The position numbers and the translations under genes were made by a program. A stretch of 64,000 bases of DNA from Trematomus loennbergii (taxonomy: Eukaryota; Chordata; Actinopteri; Perciformes; Nototheniidae), in contig JAAOOA010000127.1 of the NCBI GenBank assembly GCA_012861695.1, forward strand, positions 19,304,255-19,368,254. The letters are read 5' to 3'. A model generated the notes under the pieces. The model was not told where the DNA came from. It saw only the letters and a list, made by a program, of their open reading frames with translations, and ran no database searches. Position 1 is the stretch's first letter. Every line of letters starts with the position of its first letter. Below, one piece after another: positions 57,001 through 64,000 of this stretch.

Positions 57001-58294
57001 CACCCAAGGTAGAAGGTGATTATTATCACCAGTGTAAGCACAATTCACTTTAATGTATGACCACTTATTATTGGTTGTATAATATAAATAATCGTTTAGA
57101 AACCAATCAGAGCCCAACCTGTTGTGTAACTGCCCCTTAGGGTCCATGGGTGTTTAGCCACGTTGTGCTGCGGACCTGATATCTATTACATAACCTTGTC
57201 ACAACATGCCTTGACAGAGAAGTCAGAGCCTCCAGGCCCAGACGGAAGGTGTGGGAGGGTTCAGTTCTCTCATTTCCTGCTCCCGTTAGCAGATTTAAAT
57301 GTAGCACTTGATGTTAATGATCAAATATTGAGCATTGCTGACTCTAAAACCGACCAAATGAATTAATAGCAGCTATGCAGATATAGTCATCAACATAAAG
57401 TGGATCTTATTACACAGTACATATCAGCCTGCTGTCTGCCTTTGTCCCAGAGAATTCCCTGACTACCAGCAGTCCAGGCCCAACACCTGGCTCCACACAG
57501 TGGAAGAACAAGCTGTTTAGTAGACTACGCCTCAACTTTCCATACCTTCTACAACCTTGATGTGGTCCATTTGGCTTTATAAGCTTTAATCAACAAACTG
57601 AAATGAGAGAGAGAGAGAGAACAAGGGAAGAATAGCTGATTCAACAGGCTTTTAAAGGTCTTAAAGGATAAATAATAAATGTTTGTTTGGGTGGAAACCA
57701 GCCACCTCCCTCTCAGTCACTCATTTACACCCACTCTCTTCCTTTATCTGATTTTAACCTCCCCCTGTTTCTGTCCTCAGGTGGATGTCTTAAATCATGA
57801 GTGCCCAGGGACCTCCGTCGAGGCAGGCCAAGTGAGTGTCGCACACCTTTCTGCTTCCCCACACATGTTTACCTTTCTGTGTTACTGTCACATATGTGAG
57901 GAAGAATCACTAACCTAGTATGTAGAAGGTGTGTGGGTCAGGGACCTCGGGCACAGAGCGGCTCTGTTGAGAATTGTTTGCTTTGCCTGGGCTCATGGCT
58001 CTCCCTCCATGCCCCGCACACATCCTCTCTCCCTCCCTCCTCTCTCCCTTTTCCACCTCCCTCTCTTTCCCCGGCTGGTCCATATGCTCAGAATCTCAGG
58101 CTAATCTCACCCAGTGCTGGACAGTCTGCTCTCTCCATATATCACTCCTATTTTGTGGGCAAAGGTTCATGAAAGTAACAGTGTGGGAGTTTCAGAGGGT
58201 TTGATGAAGAGCATGAAGCGTAACCCCGTCTCCTCTTGTCATTTCAGTGGAGTGGCCAGATCGGACAGCAAGATCAGCGCCAAGGCCCTCTATG
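54010..58294 (+). other. Possible 5' end of an unidentified gene (noncoding exon plus two coding exons)
   Basis: A segment ending at 54413 is followed by GTGAGT and may be a leader exon. At 57781-57831, a good polypyrimidine tract and CAG precede an ATG at 57797, which encodes MSAQGPPSRQA and ends at a GTGAGT donor. The next candidate exon, 58248-58294, keeps the frame and encodes NGVARSDSKISAKALYG before GTAAGT. I do not recognise the protein. No further in-phase exon could be identified before the window ends, so any remainder lies in or beyond 58.3-64 kb. It is divergent from MYRF. The splice signals are convincing; the gene itself is not proven. Confidence 0.35.
57605..57620. repeat. Short (GA)n run
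   Basis: About eight GA units in the candidate first intron of the unidentified gene. Confidence 0.8.
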
Positions 58295-61200
58295 GTAAGT
58301 CACTGCATGGAGCTGGGAAGTTACTTTCTTTGTCAGAGGGAGTATTTTATGTTGGCTTGTTTTCAAGACTTTGCCTTTACACGCCCTTCACCTGCAGTAA
58401 CACCTGCCCTTCTTTTTGTGGCATGAGTCAACACAGACTGTTTACGGTTGACAGCTCATGAGTAAGGCGCTTGTAACTCTTAATTGTCAAGGAATAGTTT
58501 TAGGAACACTTGCTCTATGTTGAATGGTATTACATGTTGTTCACCACCCATTGTTCTTGCTTTACTTAGGAAAAACAATATTCTACAATTGTGTTATTGT
58601 CAAAAAAAATCCTATGAAATGATATGATATATGATAGCAATTATTTTCATCTACTAATGAAAGCCAGAGACAGAACTGCATTTCTGTCTAACAACTAAAA
58701 AAGCTTAGTAGGCCTAGTAGTAGTTTACTGTTTATTTTTTACTCAATCCCATCGTCCTGGGACGTTAATATTCTCTTAGGCACCAATTGTGTATTGATCC
58801 CCGTTTGAAAATAGTCTCCAACAAATACACTATTCACTCCCGTTTGAGTTTGCACATTTTTTTAAATTAAGCTAAAGTACATTTAAGACTCACTTAAAAT
58901 GTAAATCGCCCATCTTTGTCAAATATAAAGCCAGCTCTGGTGACATCTTTCCAAACTGTGAACAGTCAATCGGTGTGGATCAGCACTTATTGATTTGATC
59001 CACACAACTATATTTCATTTTTATGCGGATAACTTGTCAGGATATCCAGCACGGTTTCCCTGCAGCTTGTTGCTGCAGAACCCCGGGCTCGCAGGACTAT
59101 CACAGTCCCCTCCCCAGAACACACACACTGATAAGAGGGGGCCAAGGTCCCGCTGAGGGGCCCTGTCCTGCTGACACCTCTGTCAGACTCTGAGTAACAT
59201 GGGAGGGGGGGCCGAGCTCCTGAAGGGAAAATCAGTTTCCAGCTTTGTGCTTAACCTCCAGAGCATGCTTGGATTTGTAGCATCAGGCTTTTGGTTGTGT
59301 GTTTGCAGTCACATTAGCAGATGTATTATCATGCTGTCTGGCTCTCAGCATTTCTGGTTATTTTGAGTCAAAAAAATATATGATTGTGTTATTATAGGGC
59401 TCCATTTATATCGTCAGGCTGCCTCACTGATCTGTCATCCATGTGATGTAATTCAGAAATACTGTTATGACTTGACTATGACTGGCATAACATTACCTTT
59501 TATTTTAGCATGTTGCATACTTTTGCTAGGGCGTGTGTGTGTACAGTATGTGTGTGTGTATTTTAGACTAAAATATGCTCTGTTGCATTAAGAGGGAGTG
59601 CAGGGTGTGCCTGTTTTTAATGTGTGGTTGGAACAGGGTGGGGATGCCCGTGATTTGCAGGTGAATAAAAGACGCATTGAAAGCGGACAGGAAGAGGCGG
59701 ACTCCCTTCTGGTCCTCCCTGCGCTGCCTCAGACATTAGCTCACTGGCTCCGGCCAGCACCTCCTTCCACTCTGCCTACAGAGAGGAACATTGTACAGCA
59801 TATGACAGGTCCAGATAGAAACCTAAAGTATGAAGGGACAATCTGCTCCCGTGCATGGCTGCACTGTTCCAAATATAGATTGGCTTCAAATGACGCATTA
59901 TGGTATTGTAGGGATGCAACATGTTCCCAAAGCATCTGACTATGCACCTTGTTGTCTATAAAATATGTTTGTCCTGCAACTCATCCAAATAGCCACAGGA
60001 CACACCCACTCAAATAACCTGCTGTACAGTATGTGTGACCAGGCTCTGCTGTTTGTCATTGGCTGGTCTAATCTGGTGTGGCAGATGGTCCCCACTACCT
60101 TCTCACTGCAGGGTGGTAGCAGCAGGCCTGTCCCAAACCAGAGAGGAAGGAGTGGGGACATTAGTGGGCACCATAACATAGGAGATATTTGGATAGATAA
60201 AGGTCTGCTGCTGAATAAACAGGTAGAGGAACAACAGCTCTGCCCAATCTCCCTTATGCAAAGCTCCTCATCCTTCACACCGTGCAGTGCAGCACACAAC
60301 TGATGCAAATGATGCACAGGTCCTCCCACCTGATGTGTTATCAGCAGGTTCAGGGCAGAGATGTGCCGCATCAGATTCCTCATCCCTGGACTTCAGACCC
60401 TCCATCAGCTTTATTAAGTTTCTCGGTTTGTTGTTGAGGAACATGTCTCTGTCAGGTAAAATGTGTTTTGTCTAAATTACTGAAATATTAGGTGGAAAAT
60501 CTCACCTTGACCTCATCCTACCTTTTGAAGTCTGTGTATGTTTGTCCGTGTATAGATCCAATACCTAGTGTCATTTCTATTGCTATTAAAGCAGAGTTAT
60601 CAGTGTTTTTTAAAAGAAAAATACTGGTACGTGCAGCGGATCTTACTTTCCTTGATGAACCTGTTTAGATTTGCTTTTCATATATTTGAGAGGACCTCTC
60701 TGTTGGCTGTGATGTGTGTTGAGGTCATACTTTCTGGCGACATGTGGCCAAATCTTTGTGTACACTTTGAAGCACACTCCTTATTGTTTGAGTTGTCAGG
60801 GTGGCTCATTCAGCCTTTTGATGTTGCGATACAAGATTTTATTCTTTTTTATTAATCAAACAACATTTGCAAACACTTCAGTTTCGTGACATTGTATCCA
60901 CTGTCTTTGTTTTGGGTGTAGTCATTTAGATACCAGATCTCAGTTTGTTTAAAGAGCAGTGAAAGCTGAGGTCATATGGATAGATTGATCTCGGCCATGT
61001 ATTGGTTTGATAGTCCGCCAAGCAGCCATGTTTATCTCTGGTCAATGACTCTGGAGAGCTCTGAGGATCTGACCATCTGCAGCTAAGTGGCTTTTCTTGC
61101 AAGCTGTTGCAGAGCTGTGAATTGATTGGCATAAATGACAGGCCATCAATAAGTCATGGGGCGAGCTCGACTTTCAGTACGACACATGACGCTTGTGTTT

Positions 61201-61900
61201 CACCTGTGGAAAGCCAAGCAGGAAGGAATCAGCCGAGAGGAAATAGCAGGAACTTACTAGCGTCACTTTGACGCCGCATGGACGAAAAGGTGCTGAGAAC
61301 ATGAAAGAGTCCGAGCCCCATCTAGGATGTTAAAACCTCGCTGAATCATCAACAAATGGAAAATATTAACAAATGATTAACACATTTTTTTTCAATTGTC
61401 AAACAAACAGCAGAGCTTTTGTTTCACCATAAAGCACATACAGTGAAATGAGGCTGAACGACTGTATGGAGAAAAAAACCTGTGTGGCATCAGCATGTTG
61501 ACTTTATTGGGTTGGGGACAGAAAGAGATCTGATGTGAGATCTGGCAGATAGGAACATGTTCTCATTAAGCAGTAATTGTTACCTGCAGACTATTCATCT
61601 GGTAAATAGGTCAATGGGCACATTGGCACACTCATTAGCGTTGGCCTGTTGAAAGAAAATGGTCTCAGCCAACAGTACATGTAGTGCAGTGAACACTGGC
61701 ATCTTTAAGGGGACATTATTTAAACTCTTAATGGTCGCCACGTAGTATAAAATCTCAAACTTTAAAGCCGCTATAATTGATATCTTTATTATTCTTTCTT
61801 TAACATTTGGCAATGTACACCAACCAGCAGAAAGAAGAATAGTTAGCAACTCACTTGTGAACATTGTGAAGAATTTAGCTGCTTTAAAGAGACATATCTC
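58295..61900. other. Stretch without identified gene
   Basis: I see no convincing exon. It may be intron of the unidentified + strand gene. Reading frames of about 100-147 codons near 59600-60380 exist on both strands and show no family features. A short GT-rich patch occurs at about 59529-59560. Confidence 0.4.
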
Positions 61901-61904
61901 ACTG

Positions 61905-63990
61905 GAGTTGGTAAAGAGCCACAATTAGGGACACTAAGGTCCAAAAGGCTAAACCCCGTATTATTATTAAGAGACACATAAAACATTTTGTGGAGCAGGG
62001 TTTTGTTCATGATCTGTTTGGGTTTGATTGGGGAAAAATCAATCTGTGTGCTGATGTTGAAACTGCATGGTCTTATTTTTATCTTGGTTTTATGGAAATT
62101 ATAGATAGACATGCACCCCTACGTACTTTTAAAGTAAAGGGACGAGACAATCCTTGGTTTTCTGCTGAACTGTCCAGTCTCCTACATGAGAGAAACAAGG
62201 CCTGGGCAAAGGCTAGGAAATCAGGCTCAGAGGTAGAATGGCTGCGTTTTAGGCAACTAAGAAATAGCTTCACTTCACAGGTCAAAAGTGCTAAGTCGAA
62301 GTACTATTTGTCAGTTACCACAGAAAACCTAAATAATCCTAGGAAATTTTGGAAAGCCATAAAATCGCTATCCACCGGTGAGATCCGAAATGAGCTACCT
62401 CCGTGCATTACCACAACATCTGGCTCTATATCGGACAGGGCTACTATGCTAAATTGTTTTAATGACCATTTTGTGTCCTGCGGTTCTATGTTTGATTCTG
62501 TGACTAACTCTGCTTCTGTGAACACCACAGTCTGTGACTCTGAACAATGTGGTCTGGCAAACCCTTTCAGTTTTACTCCTTTTACTGTTGATGTTGATGT
62601 TGGGAGGGAGGCAACTGTTTTAAATAATTATAGGCCCATCTCTAAATTGTCAGTTCTGGCTAAGGTTCTTGAACGCCTAGTGAGTGAACAGGTAAAGGTG
62701 TTTTTATGTACAAATGACATCCTGTCTAAACATCAGTCAGGCTTCAGAAAGCAACATAGCACCATCACTGCCACAATGAAAGTGGTGAATGATGTGGCGA
62801 GTTTTTAGATAATAAGCAGAGTTGTGCAGCTCTATTTATTGACCTTTCCAAAGCGTTTGATACCGTCGATCATCGCATCTTAAAGCAGAGGCTACTCAGT
62901 ATTGGCTTATCCAGCCATGCAGTGGGGTGGTTTGTGAACTACCTCTCTGAAAGGTCCCAATGTGTTCATTTTGATGGGCTGTCTTCTGAGTGGTTAAACA
63001 TTACTAATGGTGTTCCTCAAGGTTCTGTTTTAGGTCCACTTTTATTCTCCATCTACATCAATAGTTTAGGTGAAAATGTCGATGGAGCAACCTTACATTT
63101 TTATGCGGACGATACCGTTATGTACTGTGCATGTCCCTCCATTAAGGAGGCTGTTGTTGAATTGCAAACTGCTTTTAACATTATTCAGACTCAGCTCTCT
63201 GAACTAAAGCTTCTTTTAAATGTGATAAAACCAAGGTAATGCTCTTTTCAAAAGCCAAAAAGACACCAGAGCCTGTTTTAGATATTTTAACTACGCAAGG
63301 AATAAAACTTGAAGTGGTTGCCTGTTACAAATACCTTGGTATCTGGCTTGATGATTGTCTCACTTTTAAACGTCATGTCAATAACCTGCTTAAAAAACTG
63401 AGGGTTAGACTAGGTTTCTTCTACAGGAACAAGTCCTGTTTCTCGCTCGAGGCCAGAAAAAGGCTAGTCACTGTGACCTTTTTACCTGTGCTGGACTATG
63501 GTGATCTGATTTATATGAATGCACCTGCCAATTGCCTGGTCAAGTTAGATGCTGCGTATCACAGTGCACTGAGATTTGTGACAAACTGTAAAGCATTAAC
63601 TCATCACTGTACCCTGTATGCAAGGGCTGGTCTGCCTTCACTAACTGTACGGAGGCTCAGTCACTGGTACATTTTTATATATAAAGCCATGTTAGGGAAA
63701 CTTCCATCCTACATCTGCTCCCTGATCTCACGGCGAATTGTAAGTGGCTACTGCCTGAGATCGCATGCTGTGGTTTTATTAAATGTGCCAACTGCTAGGA
63801 CTGTCTTAGGGAAAATAGCATTTAGATGCGCAGCTCCACTGTCCTGGAATAGTCTGCAATTAAAATGGAAACTGAGCAATCTGTGCCACTAAATGTTTTT
63901 AAAGCTCGGTTGGATGCTACTGAATCGGAAGCTGTTGGTACCTGTGCATGTGGATAGTATGTAATTTGTAATCCCTGTAATGCTACTGTA
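61905..63990 (+). mobile_element. LINE (non-LTR retrotransposon), 5'-truncated and frameshifted, L2/CR1-Jockey-like
   Basis: Three consecutive + strand frames (to 62808, about 62810-63239, and 63239-63892) together show the end of the endonuclease-RT linker and the reverse transcriptase. Visible motifs are NNYRPISKLSVLAKVLERLV, HQSGFRKQHST, LFIDLSKAFDTVDH, NGVPQGSVLGPLLFSIYIN and the catalytic YADD. The C-terminal part has YKYLGIWLDD and AFRCAAPLSWNSLQ. The clade is suggested only by motif style. Roughly 50 residues normally between the linker and NNYRPIS are missing near 62600, indicating an internal deletion. Frame changes near 62800, 63220 and 63888 each look like loss of one base. The 5' end is lost at about 61905. 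The 3' tail continues to or past the window edge. The element as read is not functional. Confidence 0.9.
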
Positions 63991-64000
63991 TGATGTCCTT

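Noticed and set aside
59940..60383. 147-codon minus-strand frame
   Set aside because: Its composition and opposing overlapping frames suggest random open frames. No domain or splice context supports a gene.
62304..62528. Minus-strand frame within the LINE
   Set aside because: Shadow of the reverse transcriptase coding strand with no family features.

Overview
This is vertebrate, almost certainly teleost, nuclear DNA. Its genes are split into many short exons with GT-AG introns. Gaps hold fish-type dispersed repeats, and the only long uninterrupted reading frames belong to a LINE. The repeat families resemble those common in spiny-rayed (percomorph) fishes, which is an inference. There are no operons, CRISPR arrays, rRNA genes or obvious tRNA genes.

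Layout, left to right: 3' part of CHID1 (+, 1-1742); GATD1 (-, 2532-4318), tail to tail with CHID1; a CD151-type tetraspanin (-, 4950-9016); a CRACR2B/EFCAB4-type gene encoding EF-hands, coiled coil and a complete C-terminal Rab GTPase with a CC end (-, 10422-16529); TMEM138 (+, 19843-21267), divergent from CRACR2B; TMEM258 (-, 22705-24179), convergent with TMEM138; and a full 26-exon MYRF gene (-, 27340-46289). The 46.3-54 kb gap contains a 1.13 kb hAT-like element with perfect 8-bp target duplications. The 5' end of an unrecognised + strand gene may lie at about 54.1-58.3 kb. A 5'-truncated, frameshifted LINE with reverse transcriptase fills about 61.9-64.0 kb.

From general knowledge, CHID1, GATD1, CD151 and CRACR2B map to human 11p15.5, and TMEM138, TMEM258 and MYRF to 11q12, so the window looks like a compact piece of the chromosome 11 ancestral linkage group. 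The genes do not form one pathway: lysosomal/secreted lectin-like protein, integrin-associated tetraspanin, calcium-regulated Rab, ciliary membrane protein, oligosaccharyltransferase subunit, and membrane-tethered transcription factor.

The main structural surprise is a set of small coding lesions: +1 and -1 in the tetraspanin, one of its introns starting GA rather than GT, a net 2-nt loss in CRACR2B, a garbled stretch in MYRF and several 1-nt losses in the LINE. Exon lengths and phases locate several of them closely. The simplest explanation is residual indel error in a long-read assembly, but a decaying tetraspanin paralogue is not excluded. The most interesting biology is the Rab-bearing CRACR2B beside CD151. 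I saw no clearly undescribed system.
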